This document shows, in pieces, positions 16,467 to 23,542 of a stretch of DNA of 64,000 nt (the stretch's first letter is position 1; each line of letters begins with the position of its first letter). The notes under the pieces were generated by a model. It was not told the DNA's origin, made no database searches, and saw nothing but the letters and a program-made list of their open reading frames with translations. The position numbers and the translations under genes were made by a program. Origin of the DNA: an uncultured cyanobacterium. GTDB taxonomy: Bacteria > Cyanobacteriota > Cyanobacteriia > PCC-6307 > Cyanobiaceae. The stretch is taken from positions 1 to 64,000 of the forward strand of contig CAIZQU010000057.1 of the NCBI GenBank assembly GCA_903935205.1. The letters run 5' to 3'.

Positions 16467-16748
16467 TCAGTAGTCCTCGGGGAACAGCACGGTGGTGATG
16501 GGCCCATCGCCTTCGCCGCGGAGGTCTTCCGTGATCACCCAGATGGTGCCGTGCTCTGGTGTGTCGTAGCTGGAGAAGAGGCGGCCTTCCGCATGGGAGT
16601 GGTCCGAATCGTTGGAGGCTCTGTCCTCCTCGTCGAGCTCCCCCCAGTCGCGGCCCGCGTGACGATCGAGCAGGCCGACGATCACCTCATGGGGGACGGC
16701 AGCCGCGACAGCGGCCGTGGCAACGATTCGTCCGAGGGAATGACGCAT
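16467..16748 (-). CDS. Conserved plasmid-type small protein
   Basis: A 93-aa protein from ATG 16748. It carries LGRIVATAAVAAAVP, HAGRDWGELDEEDRASND, RLFSSYDT and IWVITEDL, and ends TTVLFPEDY. This is the layout of a family usually annotated as plasmid-related protein, common on plasmids and integrated elements; its function is unknown. The in-frame extension to 16886 overlaps the Rad52 gene end and has no family similarity, so it was left out. It follows the Rad52-like gene on the same strand. Confidence 0.75.
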   Translation of the reverse strand: MRHSLGRIVATAAVAAAVPHEVIVGLLDRHAGRDWGELDEEDRASNDSDHSHAEGRLFSSYDTPEHGTIWVITEDLRGEGDGPITTVLFPEDY

Positions 16749-16812
16749 GGGAAGGGGATGGGCCGCAGGGACGGTCCTGCAGCCCAGTGGCAGTGAAGGG
16801 AGTCTGATTAGC

Positions 16813-17796
16813 TCAGGCTTGCTGGGTGCCCGGCTGGTTGGAAGCAGGGGCCTGGTGCTGCACCAGAAACGCCTCGATCCAGTCATGGTGCTGCCGCTGG
16901 CAGATCCGATCGGCGATCGAGGGGGCTTCTTCCGGCACCTGGAAGCGCTTGCGGAACGCCTTGGTGAACCCCGCCAGGAGGGGAGCCGGCAGGGATCGCA
17001 GGGTGGTGTGCAGCTGGCGGATGGTGCTCGGATCCAGTTCGGCCAGGCCGGGGTCGGCTGGAGCCGCTGCTGCTGGAGGCAGGGCCGCTGTGCTTCGGAG
17101 GGGTGGCTGTGCTGACGGTGCCGGCCTGCTGGTGGCGGCAGCCGATTGGAGGGGTCTGGCTTCCGGGCTGCTGACCTCCCGCTGCTGCTTGTCGTACAGA
17201 GCCAGGCCGAAGGGATTCCCGAAGGTCATCAGCGCCCGCTTCATGGCGTCGGTCTCGGCCTCCTTGAGGGCGGATTCATGGGCCTGGCCCAGGTCCACGT
17301 CGATGCCGTGGCCGGCGCCGCTGCCTTCCCTGATCAATGGAGTGCCGCCGTGAACCGCCACCGTGACCCTGACGCGGGCGATGTAGGTGACGCCCCAGCC
17401 AGGCTTCTGCTCTCTGCCGATCAACCGCTCGGCCTGGGCGACGCAGCGGATCACGATGGTCTGCCGCTGCCAGCCATCGAAGCCAAAGATGCGATTGGCT
17501 TCCGCGATCACTTGCCACCCCTCCAGGTAACTCACCCGGCTGCGGCCCTGCTCCCGCTGGCGGACCTTGGCCCGATCCAGGGGGGCGGAGAGAGCGGCGA
17601 GCTGCTCCGGGGAGAAGCCAGGTGGCTGGACCGAGACGGCGGCCGAGGCGGGTTCCGGCGCGGATGGAGGGATCGCCTCGCTCCGATCAGAGGAGCGGAT
17701 CAGCTCCAGCGCCGATGGGGGCCTCTGGGCGGGGCGTGGAGGAGCGGGCCGGCTGGTGGTGCTGACCCCGTTGGCGGAAGGAGCGGCGACGGTCAT
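16813..17796 (-). CDS. Rad52-family single-strand annealing protein
   Basis: A 327-aa protein. After a Pro/Ala-rich N-terminal ~70 residues comes the Rad52/22 core: VSYLEGWQVIAEANRIFGF, DGWQRQTIVIRCV, VTYIARVRVTV, HGIDVDLGQAHESALKEAE, TDAMKRALMTFGNPFGLALY. This fold binds ssDNA and anneals complementary strands. Phage and plasmid versions serve recombination-dependent replication. The C-terminal ~120 residues are low complexity followed by a helical tail. It sits with Gp157-like and SLOG genes, a typical mobile-element early region. Confidence 0.9.
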   Translation of the reverse strand: MTVAAPSANGVSTTSRPAPPRPAQRPPSALELIRSSDRSEAIPPSAPEPASAAVSVQPPGFSPEQLAALSAPLDRAKVRQREQGRSRVSYLEGWQVIAEANRIFGFDGWQRQTIVIRCVAQAERLIGREQKPGWGVTYIARVRVTVAVHGGTPLIREGSGAGHGIDVDLGQAHESALKEAETDAMKRALMTFGNPFGLALYDKQQREVSSPEARPLQSAAATSRPAPSAQPPLRSTAALPPAAAAPADPGLAELDPSTIRQLHTTLRSLPAPLLAGFTKAFRKRFQVPEEAPSIADRICQRQHHDWIEAFLVQHQAPASNQPGTQQA

Positions 17797-17882
17797 GGCG
17801 ATGGGAGCAATGGTGTGAGGAGGAAGGAAAGGGGGCCCCGGCGGCCAAGCCGGAACCCCAGTCGCAAGGGGCCTCTGGCCCC

Positions 17883-18515
17883 TCAGTGGATGCGCCAGGA
17901 GCGGCGGGAGATCAGCTGGGCGCCGGGGATGAGGTGGCCGGCCTTAAGGGCCTCTTTGATGGCGGCCTTGTCCGCCTTGCTGGTGGTGGTGATGGCAAGC
18001 CACTCGGGGGCGAGGGCCTCCTCGTCGTCGATCTCAACGGCCTGGGACTTGCGGGAGGCCAGCTCGTGATTCGGGAACGAGAAGCGGGTGGAGGTGGGCT
18101 TCAGCCGGGTCAGCACCAGCACCAGCGATTCCTCCAGCGCATCGGCCCGAGAGGCATCAGAGCGGGACAGCTCCGTGAGCCGCTTGGCCTGCTGCTGGCG
18201 GTAAGCGGCCTGACCGCGCAAGTGCTCGATCACCCAGCAGATGGCGTCAGCCTTGGCGGCGAGGGCCTGTTTGTTGCCCTCTTCCGCGAGCAGGGCGGCC
18301 TCCAGCTCTGCCAGTGCCTGGGCACGGGACTCCTCGTCATCGGCCTCCAGCTGCTCGGCGAGCTGGCCGATGGCAGCGGTGAGCTCCTGGGCCTCGATGC
18401 CCAGCTGCCAGAGGGAACCGGATCGCTGCAGCGAGCAGACCGGCCCTGTGGGCTCTGCAGGGGCGGCCTCACGGGAGGAGGAATGAGCGATCGGAGCCGG
18501 GGTGAGAACAGGCAT
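17883..18515 (-). CDS. Gp157-like (siphovirus) coiled-coil protein
   Basis: A 210-aa protein from ATG 18515. A helical/coiled-coil region (residues about 40-130, rich in Glu, Ala and Gln) is followed by RFSFPNHELASRKSQAVEIDD, EWLAITTTSKADKAAIKEALKAG and IPGAQLISR. The C-terminal block matches the siphovirus Gp157 family, sometimes described as protecting phage DNA from host nucleases. Its place upstream of the Rad52-like gene supports a role in DNA recombination of a mobile element. The ORF opens further upstream, but that part overlaps the SLOG gene in another frame. Confidence 0.8.
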   Translation of the reverse strand: MPVLTPAPIAHSSSREAAPAEPTGPVCSLQRSGSLWQLGIEAQELTAAIGQLAEQLEADDEESRAQALAELEAALLAEEGNKQALAAKADAICWVIEHLRGQAAYRQQQAKRLTELSRSDASRADALEESLVLVLTRLKPTSTRFSFPNHELASRKSQAVEIDDEEALAPEWLAITTTSKADKAAIKEALKAGHLIPGAQLISRRSWRIH

Positions 18516-18564
18516 GGCGGTGTGGGGGGAATGGATCGGATGGCGCCCAAGGGCGCAGAAGGCT

Positions 18565-19062
18565 TCAGGAGCAGATGGATGCAGCGGGCACGGCCCAGAG
18601 ACCGGCGGCTGGGCTGACCTCCACCACGGCGAGGGGCACCGGAGAGCGGGAGGCCATGCGGCGGGCCTGCTGCACCAGCGATGCAGTGCCAGGGCCGCCG
18701 GGGAAGGCCAGCACCAGCACCGAGGTGGCCGCCAGCGGGGAGGTGTGGGCCATGGCTTCGGCGATGGCCAACTGGAGCAGCTCCCGATTGCGGATCGGCC
18801 CGGCCGCCCGGCCATGGCGCTCCCAGGCGGCAGGCAGAGCAATGGCCGGCCAGCCCAGCTGATGGGCGGCGCGGGCGATAGCTGCATCGGCGCCACGGGC
18901 TCCGCCATGGAACAGCCGATGGACAGACCGGCCGCCGCAGCGTGCGAGGAGCTCAGCGGCAACCCTCTGGTGGGGCCAGGCCAGATCACGGCCGCCGCCG
19001 GCTGCGATCACAAGGGAGCGAGCAAGACCTGGACCTGGCCCAGATGAATGACAAATAACCAT
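18565..19062 (-). CDS. SLOG/DUF2493-type protein
   Basis: A 165-aa protein from ATG 19062; a TTG at 19086 is an alternative. It has IAAGGGRDLA at the N-terminus, LFHGGARGADAAIARAAHQL in the middle, then AAWERHGRAAGPIRNRELL and VLAFPGGPGTASLVQQAR. These are the nucleotide-binding motifs of the YspA/DUF2493 branch of the SLOG superfamily, often found in phages and near conflict systems. Substrate unknown. It is the first gene of the minus-strand island. Confidence 0.82.
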   Translation of the reverse strand: MVICHSSGPGPGLARSLVIAAGGGRDLAWPHQRVAAELLARCGGRSVHRLFHGGARGADAAIARAAHQLGWPAIALPAAWERHGRAAGPIRNRELLQLAIAEAMAHTSPLAATSVLVLAFPGGPGTASLVQQARRMASRSPVPLAVVEVSPAAGLWAVPAASICS

Positions 19063-19590
19063 GGAATCAGTTGCCTTGAGGGACAACCGATCGGGGCATC
19101 AAGCCACTGGAAAGAGTGCATCTATGACGGCGAGATCAGGGGGTGAGGTTGCCGCAGGCGATGGGCTCGGGGCCTTTGGCGCAGCCTTTATTCTACCAGT
19201 ACAAATGCACTTCAAAGAAGTCAGAGCCATTACGCCGCAATGGATCAAAGCAAAGCGGCGCCATCCGCTAGCGGCTCGGCAAGAGATCAGAGCAAGGACC
19301 AGATTCAGTCCGAAATAAACATCCGGCCGCGCAGCCGCGCGCGCAAACTTCTGTCCTCACTCCAGGCCCCTCCCGGCTGAGAGCTGCCGCGCCACCGCAG
19401 CCGCGGGAGAGCAGCCGAGCCCGCCACCCCCATCACCGGCCCCGGAGCGGAGGGCGGCGGCGGCTGGCCGATGCACGCCACGGCGCAGCCGTGGCACGCT
19501 GAAGGACGGCCGTCGTCGACCGGAGCGCGTCGACAACCAAGCCAGGAGCACCGGTCTCACGGTCGTGATGGCAAAGGCTCCGTGGACAGG
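19063..19590. other. Non-coding gap between two gene blocks of the island
   Basis: Divergent spacer between the minus-strand SLOG gene and the plus-strand toxin-antitoxin pair. A short plus ORF at 19061-19318 lacks similarity and ribosome site and was not accepted. The 19.32-19.50 kb stretch is very GC-rich with CGCG runs. I see no tRNA or clear att site here. Confidence 0.5.
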
Positions 19591-19620
19591 GTGTCAGAAA
19601 CTCGTGTAGCCTCCTGACAC
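19591..19620. promoter_or_regulatory. Inverted repeat upstream of the antitoxin gene
   Basis: GTGTCAG at 19591-19597 and CTGACAC at 19614-19620 form a perfect 7-bp inverted repeat, 32 bases before the AbiEi-like start. AbiEi antitoxins autoregulate by binding inverted repeats in their promoter, so this is a candidate operator. Confidence 0.5.
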
Positions 19621-19651
19621 ACCAGGACATAACAGGATCGATCCATTCGTC

Positions 19652-20302
19652 ATGGCTGTTCCGAGCGAGAAGACTGTTCCGAGCGAGAAGACCGTGCTGA
19701 GCGAGCAGATCCTTGAAGCGGCAGGCAAGTGCCCTGAGGGATTCCTGCTGGCTGCCAAGCAGTTCCTGGCGCTGGGCACGCGCGATGCGGTGGACCAGGC
19801 CCTGCGGCGCCTGGCGGCCCGGGGCAAGCTTGTGAAGATCACCCGCGGCCGTTACGCCCTGCCCGTTTGCAGTCGCTTTGGCACCAGACCGCCGGCGCCG
19901 GAGGCGGTGATGGGCTGGCTCAACCAGGAGGGCGTTCAGCAGTTGGTGAGCAGTGGTGCCGCCGCGGCCAATGCCCTTGGCCTCACCACCCAGATGCCCG
20001 TACAGCAGATCTATCTGTCCCGCAGCCGGAGCCAGAAGCTCTATGTCTTCGGCAAGCAGCAGGTCACCATCCGCACGGCAGCCGCCTGGAACTTCCTGCT
20101 GGCCGATCGCCCTGCCGGCCAGGCGATCCGTGCCCTGACCTGGTTCGGCCCTGATCAGGCCTCAGCAGTTCTGCCGAAGGTCCGAACTGTGCTGCCTCCT
20201 GAAGAGTGGGAAGCCCTGCTCTCCGTCAGCGCTGAGCTGCCCTTGTGGCTGGCGGAGCTGCTCAGTGAACAAGATCAGGGACCGCTGGAGGTTCGTGGCT
20301 GA
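19652..20302 (+). CDS. AbiEi-type (DUF6088-like) antitoxin
   Basis: A 216-aa protein. An N-terminal winged-helix-like segment (DAVDQALRRLAARGKLVKITRGRYALP) is followed by a second domain (GVQQLVSSGAAAANALGLTT, VFGKQQVTIR, AIRALTWFG), as in AbiEi-type type IV antitoxins. It probably represses its own operon and counters the AbiEii toxin without direct binding. Residues 2-17 contain a repeated VPSEKT, encoded by an 18-base tandem repeat, before the conserved part. The downstream toxin gene overlaps its end by 38 bases. Confidence 0.85.
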   Translation: MAVPSEKTVPSEKTVLSEQILEAAGKCPEGFLLAAKQFLALGTRDAVDQALRRLAARGKLVKITRGRYALPVCSRFGTRPPAPEAVMGWLNQEGVQQLVSSGAAAANALGLTTQMPVQQIYLSRSRSQKLYVFGKQQVTIRTAAAWNFLLADRPAGQAIRALTWFGPDQASAVLPKVRTVLPPEEWEALLSVSAELPLWLAELLSEQDQGPLEVRG

Positions 20303-21356
20303 GTCCTGGTTCGCTCTTTCCGCAGAGGATCAGATGGAAGCCCTGGCGGTGGCTGCCGCCGAATCCGGCTGGCCGGCCTTTCTGCTTGAGAAGGACATCT
20401 GGGTGGTCTGGGCCCTGCAGATCCTTGGCACAGATCAGCAACTCCTGCAGAGCCTCACCTTCAAGGGCGGCACCTCGCTCTCCAAGGCCCATGGGTTGAT
20501 TGACCGCTTCTCGGAAGACGTCGACCTCACCGTCAACATTCAGCACCTCTGGCCAGATGTCGACCTGGCGCCGGCATTCAACCCGAGCCAGGCCGAAAGG
20601 CGCCGTAAGGCCGCCGACAGCAAGCTCAAGCAATGGGTCAGCGAGATCCCCATGCCACTGCTTCAAGGGGCTGTCTCGGCCGCAGGAATCCCGGTGAAGC
20701 TGACGCTCAAAGCGGCGGAACCAAGGCGCCGGCAGCCACCCACCATCGTTCTCCACTACCCACCGCAGAGCCCGGCGCCTGAGGGCACCTACGGCTACGT
20801 GCGGCCCACGGTGCTGCTGGAGTTCGGTGCCCATTCCACCGGCGAACCGCATGGGCCGGTGCCCATCACCTGCGAGGCAGCGACCCACCTGGCCATGCTC
20901 GATTTCCCGACTGCCAGGCCACTGGTGATGGACCCGAAGCGCACGTTCCTCGAGAAGGCCGCGGCGATCCATGTCTCCTGCCGGAGAGGCCGTTGGGGCA
21001 GCGGTGAGGGCGACCGCTATTCACGCCATTGGTATGACCTCGATCGTCTTGCCCGTGCTGGCATCGCTGAGGCGGCTGTTCGAGACCGCACCCTTGCCGC
21101 AGAGGTGGCTCAGCACAAGGAGGACTTCTGGCGAGCCATGGATGCTGATGAGCAGCCCATCGACTACCTCCATGCTCTCAGCGGCAACCTGCAGCTGGTG
21201 CCGACCGATGCCGCCCGGCAGGCCTTGGAGTCCGACTACACCGCCATGTCTGACTCAGGGATGCTGCGCGGTGAGTTCCCGAGCTTCCCGGAGCTGCTGA
21301 CGCGGATCAGCCAGCTGGAGGAGCAGTGCAATGCCATCGCGCGGTCCCTCGCATGA
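20265..21356 (+). CDS. AbiEii/AbiGii-type nucleotidyltransferase toxin
   Basis: A 363-aa protein starting at GTG 20265. LLEKDIWVVWALQIL, FKGGTSLSKAHGLI and FSEDVDLTV are motif I of AbiEii nucleotidyltransferase toxins; KRTFLEKAAAIH near residue 225 is the conserved C-terminal helix with catalytic Lys and nearby Tyr/Asp (SRHWYDLDRL). Related toxins block translation by adding nucleotides to tRNA acceptor ends. The pair is a type IV toxin-antitoxin module. Its place between the defense island and tRNA-Ala suggests it stabilises the island or acts in abortive infection. Confidence 0.9.
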   Translation: MNKIRDRWRFVAESWFALSAEDQMEALAVAAAESGWPAFLLEKDIWVVWALQILGTDQQLLQSLTFKGGTSLSKAHGLIDRFSEDVDLTVNIQHLWPDVDLAPAFNPSQAERRRKAADSKLKQWVSEIPMPLLQGAVSAAGIPVKLTLKAAEPRRRQPPTIVLHYPPQSPAPEGTYGYVRPTVLLEFGAHSTGEPHGPVPITCEAATHLAMLDFPTARPLVMDPKRTFLEKAAAIHVSCRRGRWGSGEGDRYSRHWYDLDRLARAGIAEAAVRDRTLAAEVAQHKEDFWRAMDADEQPIDYLHALSGNLQLVPTDAARQALESDYTAMSDSGMLRGEFPSFPELLTRISQLEEQCNAIARSLA

Positions 21357-21399
21357 GCAGCCGCGGCCATTCCGATCGGGACCGATTCGGGGCGGACGA

Positions 21400-21421
21400 T
21401 TTTGCGCTAGCTAGCGCAAAA
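21400..21421. repeat. Perfect 22-nt palindrome (half site TTTTGCGCTAG)
   Basis: A perfect self-complementary palindrome without spacer, 43 bases after the toxin stop and 137 bases before the tRNA 3' end. It could be a recombinase or regulator site, or a bidirectional hairpin terminator with a T-run on each strand. The half-site TTTTGCGCT recurs at 21461 and 21473. Confidence 0.7.
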
Positions 21422-21460
21422 CGGGACGAGCCCCTGGGGCGGGGCCGTCGCTTGCCTCAG

Positions 21461-21482
21461 TTTTGCGCTTGATTTTGCGCTT
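21461..21482. repeat. Two direct copies of TTTTGCGCTT
   Basis: TTTTGCGCTT occurs at 21461-21470 and 21473-21482, one helical turn apart and in the same orientation as the left half of the 21400 palindrome. The regular spacing suggests protein-binding sites such as recombinase arm or core sites. Function is inference. Confidence 0.55.
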
Positions 21483-21521
21483 TTTGGCCCCGCCGGGCCT
21501 GCCAGCGACACCCTGACCGAC

Positions 21522-21549
21522 AAAAAGACCCCTTGCGGCGCAAGGAGTC
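21522..21549 (-). terminator. Rho-independent terminator of tRNA-Ala
   Basis: Reading the minus strand after the tRNA, arms CCTTGCG and CGCAAGG (extended by GAC/GTC with one mismatch) form a strong hairpin, followed by a five-T run. Position and strand fit termination of the tRNA transcript. Confidence 0.75.
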
Positions 21550-21557
21550 TGACAGGA

Positions 21558-21630
21558 TGGAGCCAAGCGGACTCGAACCGCTGACCCCCTGCATGCCATG
21601 CAGGTGCTCTACCAGCTGAGCTATGGCCCC
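21558..21630 (-). tRNA. tRNA-Ala (anticodon GGC)
   Basis: A complete cloverleaf: acceptor stem GGGGCCA/TGGCTCC, D-arm AGCTCAGCTGGTAGAGC, anticodon stem CCTGC/GCAGG with loop ATGGCAT (anticodon GGC), and T-arm GCGGTTCGAGTCCGC. CCA is not encoded. The 3' end points to the accessory island on the left, the usual position for site-specific integration. Confidence 0.97.
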
Positions 21631-21771
21631 GTGGGATGCGGCTGGCGACTGCAGCGCTGGTGGGGAGGTCCGCTGGACAACCCTCGCTGCAGCTGGCCCG
21701 GAGGCCTTGCCGTTCGCTCATTGAGCTTACACCGTGGCCTGCCGCCGCGAGCCATGGCGGCGGGTGGTCTG

Positions 21772-22428
21772 TCACACCTGGCGCCAGACCGCCACCAGCC
21801 GGCCCTGGACCAGCACCTCCTCGGCCGGAAGGCAGATCGGGGCATAGGCGGGATTGGCGGCCTCCAGACGCACCTGGGCCCCCTGGCGGTGGAAGTGTTT
21901 GAGGGTGGTGCCGCTGCCGCTGACGGTGGCGCAGACGATCGTTCCCTCCTTCAGGCGGGTGGGGTCGGCCACCGGCTCCATCAGCACCACATCACCATCA
22001 GCGATGTGGGCGTCGACCATCGAGTCGCCGTTGACGCTGAGGGCGAACAGACCGCGTGTCTCGAGGACCGGTGCCAGGTCCAGTCGTTCACGGGCATCAT
22101 CGAAGCTCTCGATCAGGCCGCCGGCGGCCACGGCGCCGAGCACCGGGATGCCGCCGAACCCCGGCCCACCGCCGAGCAGCTGCAGGGTGCGGGCCTGGCC
22201 CTCCTGCCAGGTGATCCAGCCCTTCTGCTGCAGGTGGCGCAGCCGGCTCTGGATCGGCGCCGGTGAGCGCAGGCCCATCGCTTCCATCATCTGGCGGATC
22301 GAGGGGCTGTGGCGATGCTGCTGGATGTAGCGCTCCAGCCAGCCGTAAAGCTCCTGCTGGGCGCTGGTGAGCGGCTCGAGCGGCTGGGCGGAGGCTCCCG
22401 GGAGAGGGGGGCGCGACGGGGCGAACAC
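21772..22428 (-). CDS. lexA: LexA SOS repressor/autoprotease
   Basis: A 218-aa protein from GTG 22428. The N-terminal winged helix (LTSAQQELYGWLERYIQ, SIRQMMEAMGL) is followed by the S24 protease domain. The Ala-Gly cleavage site is in VLGAVAAGG, the catalytic Ser in NGDSMVDAHI and the Lys in TLKHFHRQ, so self-cleavage should be intact. It represses the SOS regulon or, in some cyanobacteria, other genes. A LexA-box-like sequence lies directly upstream. An in-frame extension to 22608 reads into argF and is not protein-like. It ends 141 bases from tRNA-Ala. Confidence 0.93.
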   Translation of the reverse strand: MFAPSRPPLPGASAQPLEPLTSAQQELYGWLERYIQQHRHSPSIRQMMEAMGLRSPAPIQSRLRHLQQKGWITWQEGQARTLQLLGGGPGFGGIPVLGAVAAGGLIESFDDARERLDLAPVLETRGLFALSVNGDSMVDAHIADGDVVLMEPVADPTRLKEGTIVCATVSGSGTTLKHFHRQGAQVRLEAANPAYAPICLPAEEVLVQGRLVAVWRQV

Positions 22429-22432
22429 GAGC

Positions 22433-22446
22433 AGTACGGATGAACC
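22433..22446. promoter_or_regulatory. LexA-box-like site at the lexA start
   Basis: AGTACGGATGAACC matches the reported cyanobacterial SOS consensus RGTACNNNDGTWCB with one mismatch. It sits 4 bases upstream of the chosen lexA start, consistent with autorepression. Confidence 0.45.
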
Positions 22447-22540
22447 AGCTCCGTTCTGCCAGGTTCCGCGGCATTTGTCCAGACCCCCTGCCCCTCGCTG
22501 TCCTGCCGAACCCCTGGACCTTCGGCAGGAGATGGACGGC

Positions 22541-23521
22541 TCAGAGGGCCCCGAGCAGCGTCGCCAGCAGGGCCTGCTGGGCATGCAGCCTGTTCTCCGC
22601 CTGGTCAAACACCCTGCTGGCGCTGCCTTCGATCACCCCGGCGCTGATCTCCTCCCCCCGGTGGGCCGGCAGACAGTGGAGCACGATCGCCCGGGGATCG
22701 GCTTCGCTGAGCAGCGCCTCATCAAGGCACCAGCCGGCGAAGGCCCGCTCCCTGGCGTCCTGCTCCTCCTCCTGACCCATCGAGGCCCAGACATCGGTGT
22801 AGACGGCCTGGGCCCCCCTCACAGCCTCTACCGGATCATGGACGACGGTGACCGTCGCGCCGTGTTGCGCCAGGGATCTGGCCTGATCCAGGACCTTGGG
22901 ATCGGGGGCAAAACCCGCCGGAGTGCCGATGCTCACAGTCACCCCGAGCAGGGCGCCGCAGAGCATCAGGGAGTGGGCCACGTTATTGCCATCACCCACG
23001 TAGGCCAGGCGCAGGCCCTGCAGCCGCTCCAGGGCCAGGCCGCCCCCGTCGGTGGCGGCGAAGGCCTCGGCCATGGTGAGGTAATCGGCCAGGGCCTGGC
23101 AGGGATGTTCGCGATCGGTGAGGGCGTTGATCACCGGGATCGTGGCCCAGTGGGCGTAGGCCTCCAGATCCGTCTGGGCGAAGGTGCGGATCGCCAGGGC
23201 ATCGCAATAACGGCTCAGCACCCGCGCCGTATCCGCCACCGGTTCACCCCGGCCCACCTGCGTCACCGTGGGCAGCAGATCGATCGTCTGCCCCCCGAGC
23301 CGGGCCATCGCCACGCTGAAGCTCACCCGGGTGCGGGTGGACGCCTTGCTGAAGATCAACCCGAGGATGCGCCCCTGCTGAGGCCCGGGGCCGCGGCCCG
23401 CCTTCAGATCCGCAGCCAGCTCCAGCAGGGCCCGGGTCTGCTCGGGGCTGAGATCGGCCGATGAAAGCAGATCGCTGCCCCTGAGACTTGAGAGCACGGA
23501 GCGATCGGCAGGGCGTGCCAT
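22541..23521 (-). CDS. argF: Ornithine carbamoyltransferase
   Basis: A 326-aa protein, normal family length. The carbamoyl-phosphate loop STRTRVSFSVAM (residues ~61-72), the HPCQALADYLT motif and HCLPAHRGEEIS near the C-terminus are all present. It makes citrulline from ornithine and carbamoyl phosphate in arginine synthesis, in the cytosol. The gene lies upstream of lexA on the same strand with a ~110-base gap that carries the LexA-box-like site, so lexA has its own control. Confidence 0.97.
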   Translation of the reverse strand: MARPADRSVLSSLRGSDLLSSADLSPEQTRALLELAADLKAGRGPGPQQGRILGLIFSKASTRTRVSFSVAMARLGGQTIDLLPTVTQVGRGEPVADTARVLSRYCDALAIRTFAQTDLEAYAHWATIPVINALTDREHPCQALADYLTMAEAFAATDGGGLALERLQGLRLAYVGDGNNVAHSLMLCGALLGVTVSIGTPAGFAPDPKVLDQARSLAQHGATVTVVHDPVEAVRGAQAVYTDVWASMGQEEEQDARERAFAGWCLDEALLSEADPRAIVLHCLPAHRGEEISAGVIEGSASRVFDQAENRLHAQQALLATLLGAL

Positions 23522-23542
23522 CGGTGCGGCGCCAAAGATCCC

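Noticed and set aside
19061-19318. 85-aa plus-strand ORF
   Set aside because: No ribosome site, no similarity, and it overlaps the SLOG gene start.
21407-21775. Minus-strand ORF across tRNA-Ala
   Set aside because: Contains the typical false translation of a tRNA (HSSAGRAPAWHAGG).
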